Part shown: positions 1-11,800 of the stretch, piece after piece
Layout of the letters: every line of letters starts with the position of its first letter
Position numbering within the stretch: the stretch's first letter is position 1
NCBI GenBank assembly: GCA_001632435.1
Contig: KV423935.1
Span: 124,001-188,000, forward strand
Source of the DNA: Calocera cornea HHB12733
Lineage: Eukaryota > Basidiomycota > Dacrymycetes > Dacrymycetales > Dacrymycetaceae
Length of the DNA stretch: 64,000 nucleotides
Direction: 5' to 3'
Notes under the pieces: generated by a model
Databases searched by the model: none
Seen by the model: the letters and a program-made list of their open reading frames with translations, nothing else
Told to the model about the DNA's origin: nothing
Translations under genes and position numbers: made by a program

Positions 1-1445
1 GGCAGAGGCCAATGACGACGATGAAGAGCCACCGCAAAATGAGGATGGCAGCGATGTTGACATGGACGGTGGAGAGGAGAAACAGAAGAGAAAGGCCAGC
101 AAGCCCAAGTCCGGCAACAATTCACGTGAGCTCTGTTCTTCGGCATTTTGGGCACGATATCTAACGTCGTCCAGGCACTACCTCACAGCCCCTCTTAGGA
201 CGAGAGTACATTCTCTGCACTGTCATTTCTACATTCATTCGAGCCATCCGAATCGGCGTCCTTCATCTTCGTCACGCCGCAGTACTCCTAGCTCATTTTG
301 GACGCTTTTCCTCGACAGTGGATCTGTGCATGAAGTCACTGATCGATGTCTTACGTGAGGAGGGTATTCGAAGCAAGCATGGAGAGGCTGTCGCAATTGC
401 CATCGCAAAATCTCTGGAGGATGTGCGTATCCGGCTATTCCTTGGCACGAGCTCTCTGACTGACATTGTCCAGTCCTTCGAACTGTATCTGGACGGCACT
501 GTGTCGACAACTGAATGTTCAGTGTCGTTGGCCAAAATGCTCTCTACCACATTCGTTATACGAAGCGGGCATTTCGCGATCCTAAAGCGTATGCCTTCGG
601 TTCACGTCGTCGCAGTTCATCGTGATTGCATCGGGTGGCTCTTCGGAAAGCTTCAGACTTCGATCAACCTTCCTAACACGAAGAGGAGAAATAAGGTCGC
701 TTCCCTTTGGAGGTGCATGGTCCCAATGCTCTCAACAGCTGAACCCAGAGAGGCGCTCCAGATGTCAGTGAACGACTCATTGTGACAATACAAAACACGG
801 ATCTGATTTCATTCTTATTATAGCAAGCGGCATCTGGACAACGCAATCAAAGAAACGAAGGTTGAGATCACCGAGGAGAAACTATGGGAGCCCTTGCGGG
901 CTTACGAGAAGCGCTTGGTGAATGTCATGGCGAAAGACAAGGGTATGTCCAGGTCATGGGTCCTGTGATGATATCTTGCTGAATCTGCACCCCCAGCAAT
1001 CGGTGAAGCAGCTAGAGCGACCACTCGGAAGGTCACCCAGAGCAAAGCCCCCGCCAGCGACCCTGCCGCCAGGGATGACGCTTCTCCAACGCCGCCTCGC
1101 CCTCAACCTCGTCCTCGACCGGTGCGGAACGAGATGCCGCCGGTTCCAGAATCACAGCACGGAATGCAGAGCCAGGGAAGCGAGGATATCGCATTGCTGC
1201 TGCCTGCCGCCGACATCAATGGAATGTCTACTCCACTGACTAATGGAAATGCTGGCCGGCATGTGCTTTCTAATGGACAGAAACGGGCAAGAGACGAGGA
1301 TGAGGACGAATCCCTGAACCTGAATCTGGGTGCTTCAGATGACGACGAAGAGCAACAGGCGCTAAACGACTTGATCGAGAACGGGAAGGGAGGCGTGTCC
1401 GAACCTATGGAGCCAATGAACTCTGTCAAGCGCCGAAGAAGATGA
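1..1445 (+). CDS. SCC3: Cohesin subunit SCC3/STAG, C-terminal part (5' end outside window)
   Basis: This is the C-terminal end of the HEAT-repeat cohesin subunit that binds the kleisin and loads cohesin on chromatin in the nucleus. Proposed exons are 1-125, 175-422, 474-763, 824-942 and 997-1445. All junctions are GT-AG and phases are consistent (for example ..CTCCAGAT|C AAG CGG.. at 763/824). Family-typical stretches are RAIRIGVLHLRHAAVLLAHFGR, SLAKMLSTTF and LWEPLRAYEKRL. The tail after about 1000 is acidic and ends in a basic cluster (KRRRR), probably a nuclear localisation signal. The 51-nt intron 423-473 keeps the frame open, so its retention would also be readable. I identified the gene by family recall rather than by a search. 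The upstream part lies outside the window. Confidence 0.85.
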
Positions 1446-2025
1446 TCAGTGGAAATCTATATTTCACTACTATTAATGTGTTCGGTTAAGTGTCGGTTTC
1501 TATCTTTTCACCTTCCTGTCCGGATCTTCCTTCTGGTGCTTATTGCGTGTGGCTCTATACCTGGTGACATATGCTTTCCTGTACTTTATGTACCATCGTA
1601 ATACCGGGAATCGGCCAGCATGATCCGAGACGCTTTTAATGGATTTTATGGGCTTTGCACAATATCTAGCAACATTGCGTGTTCGAGTAAGGTACAACAT
1701 CGTTGTTCACAAACCAGCCCCATCTACTATTGAAGATTGCCTCTCCATAGCGCCGGGCAATCCACCCAACAGCTATCGGACCAACGATGGTGCACAACAT
1801 CGTGGGCCAGATGGCCAACAAGAATGGCTCATTAGGGAGAATGGCGCTCCCCCCGCTGCCGGTGCTGTGCGCAACCTGAGCGATGAGGATAGCTATTTCG
1901 CCTCGGGCGACGAGAGCCAAGCCGAGCAACGCTGCTGCGGGCACAGTGCCATGGGCTGGATGTCGCAGGAGTGATGCGTCTGCGGATCGCTCGACGTCCG
2001 CGGCTTCGTTGGATTGAGCGGGAAT

Positions 2026-2051
2026 GGCATCCTTCGAGGGCATCCTTCGAG
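2026..2051. repeat. 13-bp perfect tandem duplication
   Basis: The unit ggcatccttcgag occurs twice in a row (2026-2038, 2039-2051) and is followed by a partial third start. It lies inside the last exon of antiporter copy 1. Because 13 is not a multiple of 3, it is the event that takes the exon out of frame. Confidence 0.95.
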
Positions 2052-2449
2052 GGCATCGCAAGAGTCTCGGTGGTGTGTGCGACCTCCTGATGTTGCTGTC
2101 TCCTCCATTGCCGCTTTGAAGGGAGGCTGACGATCCCCCGCGACGGCTTGGCGAACACCGTCACGAGTGGATCCCAGAACAGGATCCAGCCGCCGACGAG
2201 CAACTTGCCCACTGCCATAAGCAAGGAGTAGCATATGCCCCTCCAGACGATAGTGCCGTTCCAGAGCTCCAAGAAGGGTATGGCTGCATCATATGAGCGC
2301 AATCACGCAACGCGATAAACATCAACGTACCGAATCCGATCGAGGCGAAAAACAGGGGGGAAAGCAGGTATTCTTGCACCTGTCCAAGGCCAGCGTGATA
2401 TATCTCGGAGAGGCTCTGATCGCCGAGCGGGGCGTCAAGCGACCGCAGG

Positions 2450-2479
2450 AATGCGAATGCGAATGCGAATGCGAATGCG
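2450..2479. repeat. AATGCG hexanucleotide microsatellite (5 units)
   Basis: Five perfect AATGCG units lie inside antiporter copy 1. They mark the junction where the central transmembrane helices are missing. Confidence 0.95.
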
Positions 2480-3062
2480 AGGTGATGAATGCAAGTGGGA
2501 AGCGGGAGCGCACCGTGAACACGAGACGATCCGCACGAGGCCGGTGTACGCCAGGCCGGTGAACGCCTCCTCCGAGCTCTCCTGCAGGATCCCGCCGCGC
2601 GGCGTGCCGCGGCCAAGGCGACCTCCCCGATGAGGCCGGGATCGAGGAGCCTGTCGAGGATGGAGCGGGAGCGGTTGAGCAGGTCGAGGAAGGAGGCGGC
2701 GGTGAGCGGCTGGACTGCGGAGGGAGGTAGGTGGGCCGCGCGTGAGGAGGGCGGCAGACATCGCGTGTGGATGCGGACTTCAGAAGGGAGTAGGGAGTAA
2801 GTACTGGAAGGCGGAGTGAAGGTTACGGAGGACTGCTGAAGATGGGATGGTCGACTTGCGGAGGGCAACATATGCCGCGCAGTGGACTGCAGCTCCGACC
2901 GGGGCCGAATGCACCATAAACCTCAGCGCCGAGTCCATGCCAACATCACAGAATGGCATTGCACATTGAGAACGAACTGGTATATGATTGCTTCTGGTAT
3001 GAAAAGTCCTCGGCGCGTTCCCGGCCCGGCCCGGGATGGGATCACGGAGCACGCATCACGGA

Positions 3063-4791
3063 TCACGGCCACGCCCACGCCACAGCACACACGAGCGCGC
3101 CGTACGCCGCTATGATGGCGACGGCGGGGGCGTCGCGCACGTACATTGTGGGTATGGCGAGGTTTATGCAGCCTGTGAGGAGGTTGGCGAGCAGGAATAC
3201 GGCGAGCGGGTGGCGGTTGAGCGCGGCGAAGAGCGGGGGCGTGCGCGGGCTTGGAGGGGGCGGAGAGGGGGCGGAGGGAGCGGGGGTGCGTTGGGCCCCA
3301 CGCTGCAGCGCGGCTGCGCGGGGAGGGAGGGCGCTGCTCTGCCCCGACGGTGGGCCAGGTGCCGGAGAGGCGCTAGGCGGGGCGGCACGCGTGCTGGGCG
3401 GGAAGTACCACGCGTCCAGCAGGATATATGCGCACAGAAACACGAGGTTGTACACCCCCGTGTGCAGGACGTACTGCGTATTCGCCTGCTCCCTTGTCAG
3501 TCCTTTCCTTGGCGCTCCACAGATCGCAGATGGGAGATGGGAGAGGGGGACGCACCAGGCGCCTTGAAGGGCCCCCGCCGACGGTGCAGTAGCTTGCGGC
3601 GGAGAAGGCTGCGGCGAGGACGCTCAGAAGCGGGGCCAGCCCTCCGAGCACCGACCCGGGCGGGGGCTCGCCCTCCCTAGGCAGGGAAAGCGGGAGCAGC
3701 AGCCCGATCGCGGTCCCGAGGAGGTAGATGGCGAGGTACCCTGAACGCATCTCCGTCAGCGGCTGGAGGCGGCATAGCGGGAGGGGAGACGTACCGGGGA
3801 GGGAGACGACTCCCTCCTTGTTCATCGCCAGCAGCCCCTCGCGATCCTCCCCCAGCGCCCAGGAGCCCACCCCGCCGTCCAGCCACAGCTGATGCGCCGC
3901 CGTCACGCCCCCCGCGAGCGCCGCGGCCGCCGCGGCTGCCCACCCGGCCCCGCCCCTCCGCGCAGCCCACCGGACGACGGGGCGGAGCGGCAAGCAGAGG
4001 AGCGGGAGGAGGAAGAGCGTGCAGAAGAAGTTCCAGTGCGCACCGTACTCCTCGATCTGCTCCGGGTAGCGCAGCGCCTTCACGGCCAGGACTCGCCCGA
4101 GCGCGAGCGCGAGAAGCGGGAGCTGCCGCCGCAGCGTCTTCCCCAGTCCCAGTGCTCCCCCCCGCACCCCTGGCGCCAAAGAGCGGGCCGCTGCCAGCCC
4201 CCCGGAGAGGACGAAGGAGCCGACGCCGATGTCCATGAGGGACCAGCCGCGCGCGGTGGTCTTGCCCAGGGCGCGGGGGAAGGCCGGGAAGTCGACGGCG
4301 AGGATGGAGAGGAGGGTCATGAGCATCAGGTGCGCCCGGTACGTCGTTAGCGGCGGGTAGTGGTAGCGCTCTGGAGGGCGGGGGGCGGGGGTGCTGGGCT
4401 CTTGCGGGGCTGGAGGGGGGGCTCGGAGCACCGCGCTCTGCTGCCCGAGCCGGAGGAGCCCCGCGCGGGCCAGGAGAACGAGGTTGAGGAGGGCCCACCA
4501 GCCCTGTGCGCCCCATGTGAGGCCCAGGACGAGCGGGATGACGAGGAGGGCATAGTCATGCGTGAAGGTTGTCCATGGGCGGCGGTGTGCGGGTGGTGGG
4601 TGTGGGTGTGGGTTGTGTGCCGGGGGAGCGGGGTAGGAGCAGTAGAGGAGGAGGGAGGTGAGGGCGGGGAGGGAGTGCAGGTAGAGGGCGGGGAGGGGCA
4701 GGCCCGCGTTGGACTTGTGGAAGAGCGCTTTGGCTTGCGCGTAGGGGAGGGGCGGGGCGGGGAGGGGGAGGAGCAGCAGCGCGTCGGCCAT
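3063..4791 (-). CDS. GWT1: GPI-anchor inositol acyltransferase GWT1 (PIG-W)
   Basis: A multi-pass ER membrane enzyme that acylates the inositol of GlcN-PI early in GPI-anchor synthesis. Exons (minus) are 4791-3795, 3740-3556 and 3485-3063, giving 534 aa. Both introns are GT-AG with exact phase (..SLPG|YLAIYLLG.., ..GGGPSRRL|ANTQYVL..). Family marks are MDIGVGSFVLSGG, the strongly conserved GAHWNFFCTLFLLPLL, and NKEGVVSLPGYLAIYLLG. About a dozen hydrophobic helices are visible. The start at 4791 (MADALLLL) was chosen because the upstream in-frame sequence is Pro-rich and not family-like. The sequence is unusually GC- and Ala/Pro/Leu-rich, and the loop after LLDAWYFPP carries a low-complexity Pro/Ala insert. 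It shares an upstream region with the divergent NT-C2 gene. Confidence 0.93.
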
Positions 4792-4944
4792 GCCTGCCGG
4801 GGAAGGCAAGAGCCAGGGAGGCCTAGGGACGGCGGGGACGGCGAGCGGGGCGGGACGGGGGCAGAGCAGCCGGGTTCGCAGGCCAGACAATGACGATGCA
4901 CTGCATTCCTTTGGTTTCCTATGCTGACCGGGGGGCGGGCACAA

Positions 4945-5839
4945 GGTCGCGGCTACCCATCCGGAGCACCGCCACCGGCAGGCTATTTCCCGGCACGGCG
5001 AGGGTGATGGTGCCCGTTGGGGAGGTAAGAAGGGCGCCGGGCGTGGGGAGAGTGGTCAGCACGCTGATGCTGGATGCTTGGGCCAAACCTCGGCCCACGC
5101 GCTCGGGCAATGTACTGAACCCACCCGTCCCTCGGGCGAATATCGTCCCCGGCCCCGGCCCCGTGGCCCGTGGCCGTGAACCCACGCAACGAGGCGAGGC
5201 AGCGTCAGCACGCCCGTCTCACTACCCACTCGCCTCTTTCGTCCACCGCGTCCCTCATCACCTCAGCTAAAACACGCACCCCCGCTGCCCGCCCCCGCCG
5301 CCCAGCCCCAGCCTCGACTCGGACACCTGATCCAGCGCATGGCCCACCACACTCTCGCCCGACTCTCCCACCCGCACCAGCACTTTCCTACCCTCACCCC
5401 AGGCAGCCAATCCTAAGTCCACCCGACGCACGCACGCAGTTCCCGGCCCCCTCTCCCCTGCCGGCCCTTCCCGCCTCCCCGGCGCCTATCCCCTGCCCCC
5501 CGCCCCCGTCCTAGTCAGCCATCTTCACCCACCCACCCACGCAACGGTGACAAGCGCGACGTATATACCCGCGCTTCGCCGGCCGGTGCCTCCCCTTTCC
5601 CCCCTCCCCCTTCCCCCTTCCCCCTTTCCTGTCCGGTCCGGCCCATCGCCCGCCCCTCCCGCTTGCTTCTCGCCCCTGGCCAGCGAAGCACCGATCCCGA
5701 CTTGGCGCCTTGTCGCTCTCGGGTCTAGGATTCGCCGCCCCTACGCGCACCGCCCACCGCCCGCGCCGCTCAAGCGTCTCCCCAGCGAGCAAACCCGACC
5801 ACGGCGGCTGACAGGCAACCGCCGTAGCCCCCGCGCGCA
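4945..5839. promoter_or_regulatory. GC-rich divergent intergenic region (GWT1 / NT-C2)
   Basis: About 0.9 kb separates the two divergent starts and should hold both promoters. It has long C-rich and pyrimidine tracts (5590-5680). The open frames here are low-complexity Pro/Arg/Ser products of base composition. I see no clear TATA box. Confidence 0.5.
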
Positions 5840-8097
5840 ATGGCGACGCTCGCGCTCCCCTCCTCCCACTCCCGCTCCTCCTCCTCCCAAGGCCACCCGG
5901 GGGCCTACCACGCCGCCGCCTCCAGCGCGGCCCGCCACCCACCCTCGACAGCAGCAGCGAGCATGGCCCCCTCCTCCTCCTCCTCCTCCCACGCCAGCGC
6001 AGGCACAAAACTCCGCTCACACCTCCTCTCCCTCCTCCCGCTCCTGCCCAAGCACGCCCTCTTCCACGCAAAGCTCACACTCCATGAGGTCGCCTCCGTG
6101 CCCTTCCTCGACGGCGAGTTCGCAGCCAAGTGGCGCTTCAAGAACGCACATTCTGTCGCTGGCGCAGCAGCGTCCGCCCACGCCCACGCCCACGCCCACG
6201 CGGGGGGCAGCACCTCCACCCCGGGGCAGAGCACGGGCAGCCTCGTAGAGCGCGGCGCGGACCGCCTGCGCCGAATGGGCAGCTTCGGCAGCCTGCGCCC
6301 GCCGTCCGCCGCGGCCTCCGAGCCGGTGCTCGAGCACGCCGGGGAAGAAGAACAAGCAGAGGGGGACGATTCCCCCGACTCGTCCTCCTCCTCCTCCGGG
6401 CCCGAGCGCCCGCGAGGCGGCCGCACCACGCCCATGCCGGGCGACCCGCCGCCCGCCTCGCACGCCCACCAGCGGCCACTCCCCTCCCCGCGGCCCCAGC
6501 AACCGCAACCGCAACCGCAGTACAGCGCCTACCTGTCCCCGGCCCCGCGCCCGGCCCTCTCCGCCGCGCCCTCGTACCTCCAAGCCCCGCCCCCGCCCCC
6601 ACCCCCGCAGGGCGCGCTCAACTTCCTCCCCCAGCCGAAGGGCCAGACCCCATTCGTCCCCCTGCGCAAGCACGCAGCCGTATGGAGCCTCGATGTCGAC
6701 GCCGCGGTGCAGATGAGCATTGGCCGTCCCGGGGGCGGGGGCGGGGGCGGGTCCGGGTCGAGCGAGCCCGGCACGCCGGGCTTCGCGGGCTCGCCCACTA
6801 CTGGCCCCGGGGGAGGCGGAGGCGGAGCGGGCGACCGGGAGCCCGGATGGCTCCAGCCCAGCGAGCTGAAAGTGACGGTCGTCAAGTACCTGAATGAGTG
6901 GGAGCGCAAGGACGAGCTGGCCAAGGAGGGCTCCGTCCTCGGCACGGTTGTTGTCAACCTGGCCGAGTACGTCGGCGAGGGGCTCGTCACGCGCCGCTAC
7001 CTGCTCCGGGACAGCAAGACGAATGCGACGCTCCGGGTGCGTTCCTGTTCCTGCCTCTCTATGTTGCCAGCACGGCCTCGGGCACGGCTTGCTGACGCGG
7101 ACGATGACAGCTTTCCATCGAGCTCACGCAGATCGGGGGTGAGACGCGCTACCGCGCCCCGCCCCTGCAGAAGGGGCAGATCCTCGGCTCTGTCGCGGGG
7201 CTCATGAGCGACGACCACATGCGGCGCCATGCGCGCTCTCCGCGTACGTCCCTCTCTCTGCTCTCGCCTTGCCTTGTAGCACGGACGTGCGTGTACGCAC
7301 GTGCTGACGCGCACGCATGCACAGTCCTCCGCGCCGCCTCGTCCGGCTCCTCCTCCTCCTCCCTCTACCTCCCGGCCGCCCAGAGCCGCTCGCCGTACCC
7401 CCAGCCCCAGCCCCAGGGCCTCTCGCCCGCCCACCCACCAGCAGCACACCGCCGCACGCCCAGCGCGCAGTCCATGCCCGCCCCGGCCTCGGCCTCGGCC
7501 TACCTGGCGCCCCCGCACCCCACGCCCTCCTACCCCTCCCCCTCCCTCACGCCCACACCCACGCCCACGCCCAGCGCCGCGCCCTACCCCTACCCGCCCT
7601 TCCCCTCACCCGCGCCCTCGCCCGGCGCCCACCCCCAGTCCACAGAACTCATAATCGAAGCGCTCTTCAACCCCTTCCCGACGCAGTCCACGGCGCCCTC
7701 CCCATTCACGTACTACAAGCCTCCCCCGCCCTCGCCCGGCCCGCGCCAGGGCGGCGCCGCCGCCGCCGCCGCGGACGGCAGCGAGGTGGGGGACGAGGAG
7801 GGCACCGGCGGCGAGGGCAGCTCGGGCACGGCGGACGAGAGCGCGCGCGGCGCGCCCAGGAAATGGTGGCGCAGCAACAAAACTGGCCGAGCCGCCGGCA
7901 AGGGCCGCCCGCGCGAGCTGGACCTCCGAGCAGCCAAGCAGAGGAGCGAGACCGAGCTTGATACCCCCAGCACGGCCGGCACGGCCGGCTCCGCTGTGCT
8001 CAGCGGGCTCAGCGGGGCTAGCACCGTCACCCCCGGGACGGCGAGGGGCATGGGCGGCCCTGCGACCAAGTGGAAGTGGCGCACGCCGCAGTGCTAG
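5840..8097 (+). CDS. NT-C2 domain protein (EEIG1/FAM102-like)
   Basis: Exons are 5840-7036, 7111-7243 and 7325-8097, about 700 aa. An N-terminal C2-type (NT-C2) domain starts near residue 60 (LFHAKLTLHEVASVPFLDGEF.AKWRFKN). It is interrupted by roughly 170 residues of His/Ala, Ser/Glu and Pro/Gln repeats and resumes at TPFVPLRKHAAVWSLDVDA, ..LKVTVVKYLNEWERKDELAKEG and GTVVVNLAEYVGEG..RRYLLRDSKTNATLRLSIELTQIGGE. The rest is disordered (Pro/Ser-rich) and ends with a basic KWWRSNK..KWKWRTPQC tail. NT-C2 domains are linked to membrane and cytoskeleton adaptor roles; the exact job here is unknown. The second intron (81 nt) leaves the frame open if retained. Confidence 0.82.
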
Positions 8098-10036
8098 CCG
8101 TGGCGCTCTGCCCGCCGTCACCTAAAGCAGGCGACCCAAAAGAAGTGTCCGACGTTCGAGGAACGACGGCATGAAGCGGCTCTCTTTTTTTCTCGAATTT
8201 TCGAACCGATATCGTTTTCTTGCCCGTGCTCGCTGGCTGCCACGGAGCAGCAGCAGCGCGCGCCCTATCCTCACACCACATCCCACCACATCAACCATCA
8301 GCAAAACCCACAGCAACACGTATGTATCTCACCCAGCGCTCGGCCCCACTCCGGCCCGGCCACCATCGGCATCCATCCACAAGTGTACAACTACCATACG
8401 CTCCCAACCCCTAGTAATCCGGACCGGCACACACCCACGCGCGCCTGCCGGGCGCATCTCGCACACACACCTGATCCCATCCCTCACCATCCTCCATCAT
8501 CCACCATTCACCATCCACCTCACCAATCGTCAATCGTATACACCGCGTCGCCCGTGCCCTGCAAGCATCCCTCCGCCAGCGGCGGGGCGGCGCCCGCCTC
8601 CCCATATCTATGCCAGCATGCCCTTGTTTGCGCGCGCAACCCCATCTTGTTCCTCGGGCCCCTAGAGCCTCAAAAATCAGCAAAAGTACAACTAGTAACT
8701 ACCGCACTCTGTCGTTTCAACTAACCAAGCTTAGCTTAGCACCGTGTTTCCGTTTCTTTACGTTTTTATCTGTGTCGTTTAGTTTACTTATGTGCATACG
8801 TTGTATCGTTATGGCTATGATGCGCGGCGGGGAATGGATCATGCGGATCGTTCTTACTGGGTTGCACCATCCTCATGCGTGACCGGCGCCTTGTGGCATT
8901 TATGTGCCCACCTTTTTCAACGCGAAGAGCCCGAATCTAGGTTTGCTCGTCTGAGGATGATTGCAAAATCCTCGTCAGTCGAAGTGTACAAAGTCTTAAA
9001 GCGCCCCATACTGATTCACATTGAGGCCCGAACGGCGTCTGAGCGGCCTACACCCGACTCTTCCAGGGACTGTCCAATGCCTTCAAGGGAGAGGCCGCTG
9101 AACGGATAGCGCCGTAGACGCTATTTGTTGGTGAGAGCGATGACTCGAAGAGCTTTGAGATATCTCGCTCGGGCCCGGAAACAACTGAAGAAAAGATGTC
9201 CCGTACCTCTGTGATGCGTGGACGTGTTTGGTGGGTCTCTTCTCGATGTAATTAGGGTACCAAAGCTCGGGTAATATCAGTCTGTCTTTCGTTATCTGGG
9301 TCTTTCTGACTGGACTTTGCACGCAGACAACCCGCTCCGTACGCGTATCACCTCAGGCCTCGCCGAAGCAATCTCGACGAGATGCTTGCGCACTTCTGAG
9401 AGACCATTCGTGGTTGATCGACCCTTAGTCCGGGTACCGGGTAAGCATGTTTCGCGATCCAAACAGTTGTGTAGGGAGATGTGACCACATGTGTTCAATC
9501 CACCTGATTTGGCGGCCTCCTGAGGCACCTTGCGCACCAAGGCACAGTAGCAGGTGATTGCGCACTGCATGAAATTACGTTTTTCTACTAATACAAACAG
9601 GGGCGCTCTCCCCAGGGAGGGAGGGAAGAGGCGCGGATACATGCTGATAATCTATCTATAACTCTTGCTCGGCACGACAATCGCGAGGGGATGAAAGGCT
9701 CAACCCCTGCACCTCTCGGGCTCGGGAGGAAAGAGCTGGTAAAGGGGCAATAATGAAGGCGGAGGGTATTTTGTGCTTGAGCTGGAAGAGAAGAAGGCGA
9801 AAAGGAGAGTTGGTCGGGTGCCCCGCTAGGGGGGGGGCACGGCTGCCGATGCGCGGTCGATGCATAGAGATACAGCTGTTTTTACATGAAAGCTGGGTGG
9901 CTGAGATTGAGGTTGAGGCTGAGGTTGAGGGAACGTGACATGGTATGTGTCGCTGGGCTGCGCGGGTGTGGGCAGGCCCGTGGGTGTCGTGTGGTCTAGG
10001 ATATGTCTATGCGCCTCTCCCATGCGCTGCAGGCCC
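8098..10036. other. Intergenic, no gene seen
   Basis: The 3' ends of two convergent genes face each other across 1.9 kb. The open frames are short and have no family resemblance or intron logic. The region holds simple-sequence stretches (CACCATCC-like at 8480-8520, GAGGTTGAGG repeats at 9904-9935) but nothing I can name. Confidence 0.5.
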
Positions 10037-11800
10037 TCATGTCCTGCTCTTGCGACGCTTCTCGCCGAACTCGATCGCGCCGTACCAGGCGCCGCCAGTG
10101 AGGGTAAGGCAGATCCCCACCAGGTTCGTCGGGGTGATGGTCAGGTCGAAGATCATGACGGCGAGGACGATGGTCAGGACCTGCTTGACGTTCGCCGCGA
10201 CGGTCATGGTGAGTGGGCCTGTGCGCTTGTTGGCCGTGAAGCTGACGACGTTGAGGCCGAAGGCGATCAAGCCGTTGAACATGAGCGCGGTGGCGCGCCC
10301 GCGGGTCATCTCCGTTGCGCCGAATGCGCGTACACGCTCGAGCTCGCCTGAGAAGTACGCATATACGACACATTGGATGAATGCGAGGGGCGACATGCGG
10401 AGGAGGAGGTCGAGCGGGTGGAGCTGGGGCGCGTGGAAACCTGCGAAGGTGTTGCCCGAGAGTTTGGCGAATTTGCCCAGCTTGGCCACGCTCCAGCTGC
10501 GCTCGTGCGGGCGCTTGGCAGTAGACGGCATCGTGTGCTGGGTGAGGTTCTGCGGGGGCGGCGACTGCAGCAGGTTGGTCACGATGGTCTTGCATGCGGC
10601 GAGGAAGGTGCCGAGGAGGGTGAGGAACAAACCCCATGCGGTGAAGTAGTAGTCGCCGTAGGTGGCGAAACCGACGCCGGCGACGACGGGAAGGAGGGAG
10701 AGGAGCTTTGCTCTGCTGGGCGGGCCGCGGCCGGGCAAGAGCGTCGCAGCAAGGGCGATGGTAAAGAGCGGGGTTGCGGCACGGACGACCTGGTGGAAAG
10801 GGACGGTGACGAGCTGGAGGGAGATGTTGGAGACGGCGATGTTGACTGTGTAGAGGACTGAGAACGCGCCGAGGGTGATCGCCTCTGCGCGCGTGAGCGG
10901 CTGGGGCTTGAAGTAGCCCAGCTCGAGCGCGATCCAGCACCCGATGCTGCCGCAGAGCGCGTGCACGGCCGTGAGCGTATACGGGAAGGGGAACTTGACG
11001 AGGACGCCTTTGTTGTACAGGGTCAGGCCGAGGTTGAACGCGAAGTAGAGGGCGAGCCAGGTGGCGGGGGTGTCGAACGCGAGGGCAACAACGGCGGGCC
11101 GCTTGTTGTACTTGTCCGCGACGATGGCGCTGAGGGGCCGGGAGGTCTCGGGGCCCGGCGAGGGCTCGCGGATCTGCGGTACCTGTATGTGCAGGTGCTG
11201 CTGCTGGGCGTGGGCGTGGCTCGGGATGAGCGCGGGCGGGAGGAGGGAGGAGGTGGAGAATGGCGGTGAGCCAGCAGAGCTCGCGGTGGACGGCTCGGGG
11301 GAGGGGAAGAACGGGTGGGCGGAGGGCGGGGCGGAGACGGAGACGGCCGGGGTGGGGTATCCGAACGCCTCGAGCTTCTCGCTGTTGCTGTAGCTGGGCG
11401 GGAGGGCCTTCTCCTCGTCCTGCTGCTCGTAGCGGGGCAGCTGGTGCTTCGAGTGCGGGTATGCGCTCAGCGGGTAGTCGCTGTCCGTGGATGCGGATAC
11501 GGGGAGCTGGAAGCCGAGCGGGGTGACGAAGGTGTGCTGCTGCTGCCTGTCGTGCTTGAGCTTCTCATCGTCCGCCCACTTCTCCTCCCGCCGGTACTGC
11601 TCCTCGTCCGCGACGGTCTCGGGGTCCATCTCGCCGTCGCTGTCTGGCGGGGTCGGGGGGCGGGGCGGGTGTGTTGCGCGGGACGGGGTTCGGGACGGGG
11701 AGTGGAAGGCGGTTGGCTGCTGGTGAGCGCGCCTGCGGGTTGGGGAGAGGGAGAGAGCGGAGCTCGCGCGGACGGCGGAGACGGTGGTTGGGGCGAACAT
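10037..11800 (-). CDS. TPT/SLC35-type nucleotide-sugar or phosphate-sugar transporter
   Basis: An intronless 587-aa ORF. Residues 1-240 are disordered and Pro/Ser/Gln/His-rich. Residues from about 245 form the ten-helix drug/metabolite-transporter fold: WLALYFAFNLGLTLYNKGVL, FPYTLTAVHALCGSIGCWI, VSNISLQLVTVPFHQVVRAATP, the conserved KTIVTNLL, and the family ending LTMTVAANVKQVLTIVLAVMIF..LVGICLTLTGGAWYGAIEF. The C-terminus is basic (EKRRKSRT), as expected for a cytosolic tail and possibly a Golgi/ER retrieval signal. Substrate cannot be read from the sequence. Family members usually exchange sugar phosphates or nucleotide sugars in Golgi or ER membranes. The long N-terminal extension is unusual compared with about 350 aa for typical members. 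Confidence 0.9.
   Translation of the reverse strand: MFAPTTVSAVRASSALSLSPTRRRAHQQPTAFHSPSRTPSRATHPPRPPTPPDSDGEMDPETVADEEQYRREEKWADDEKLKHDRQQQHTFVTPLGFQLPVSASTDSDYPLSAYPHSKHQLPRYEQQDEEKALPPSYSNSEKLEAFGYPTPAVSVSAPPSAHPFFPSPEPSTASSAGSPPFSTSSLLPPALIPSHAHAQQQHLHIQVPQIREPSPGPETSRPLSAIVADKYNKRPAVVALAFDTPATWLALYFAFNLGLTLYNKGVLVKFPFPYTLTAVHALCGSIGCWIALELGYFKPQPLTRAEAITLGAFSVLYTVNIAVSNISLQLVTVPFHQVVRAATPLFTIALAATLLPGRGPPSRAKLLSLLPVVAGVGFATYGDYYFTAWGLFLTLLGTFLAACKTIVTNLLQSPPPQNLTQHTMPSTAKRPHERSWSVAKLGKFAKLSGNTFAGFHAPQLHPLDLLLRMSPLAFIQCVVYAYFSGELERVRAFGATEMTRGRATALMFNGLIAFGLNVVSFTANKRTGPLTMTVAANVKQVLTIVLAVMIFDLTITPTNLVGICLTLTGGAWYGAIEFGEKRRKSRT

Larger units (their letters stand above)
1666..2871 (-). 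pseudogene. Decayed CPA-type Na+/H+ antiporter, copy 1
   Basis: Fragments of a membrane cation/proton exchanger are readable on the minus strand in the correct order, but in different frames. An N-terminal helix (SFLDLLNRSRS..LIGEVAL) is followed, after a frame change, by GTPRGGIL..EAFTGLAYTG. The middle membrane helices are missing altogether. The text resumes with LLSPLFFASIGF (about 2340), a normal intron (2247-2295 region), IPFLELWNGTIVWRG, then GLALVARGEIAILIAQVA and a C-terminal GPIAVGWIARRYG. A 13-bp tandem duplication (2026-2051) shifts the frame between the last two blocks. An AATGCG hexamer tract (2450-2479) sits where the deleted segment should be. A working protein cannot be read from it. 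A second decayed copy lies at 14270-15900. Confidence 0.8.

Noticed and set aside
6017..6673. Long antisense ORFs over the NT-C2 gene (also 6138-6602, 6529-6990)
   Set aside because: Products of GC-rich low-complexity DNA; Gly/Ala/Arg repeats only.
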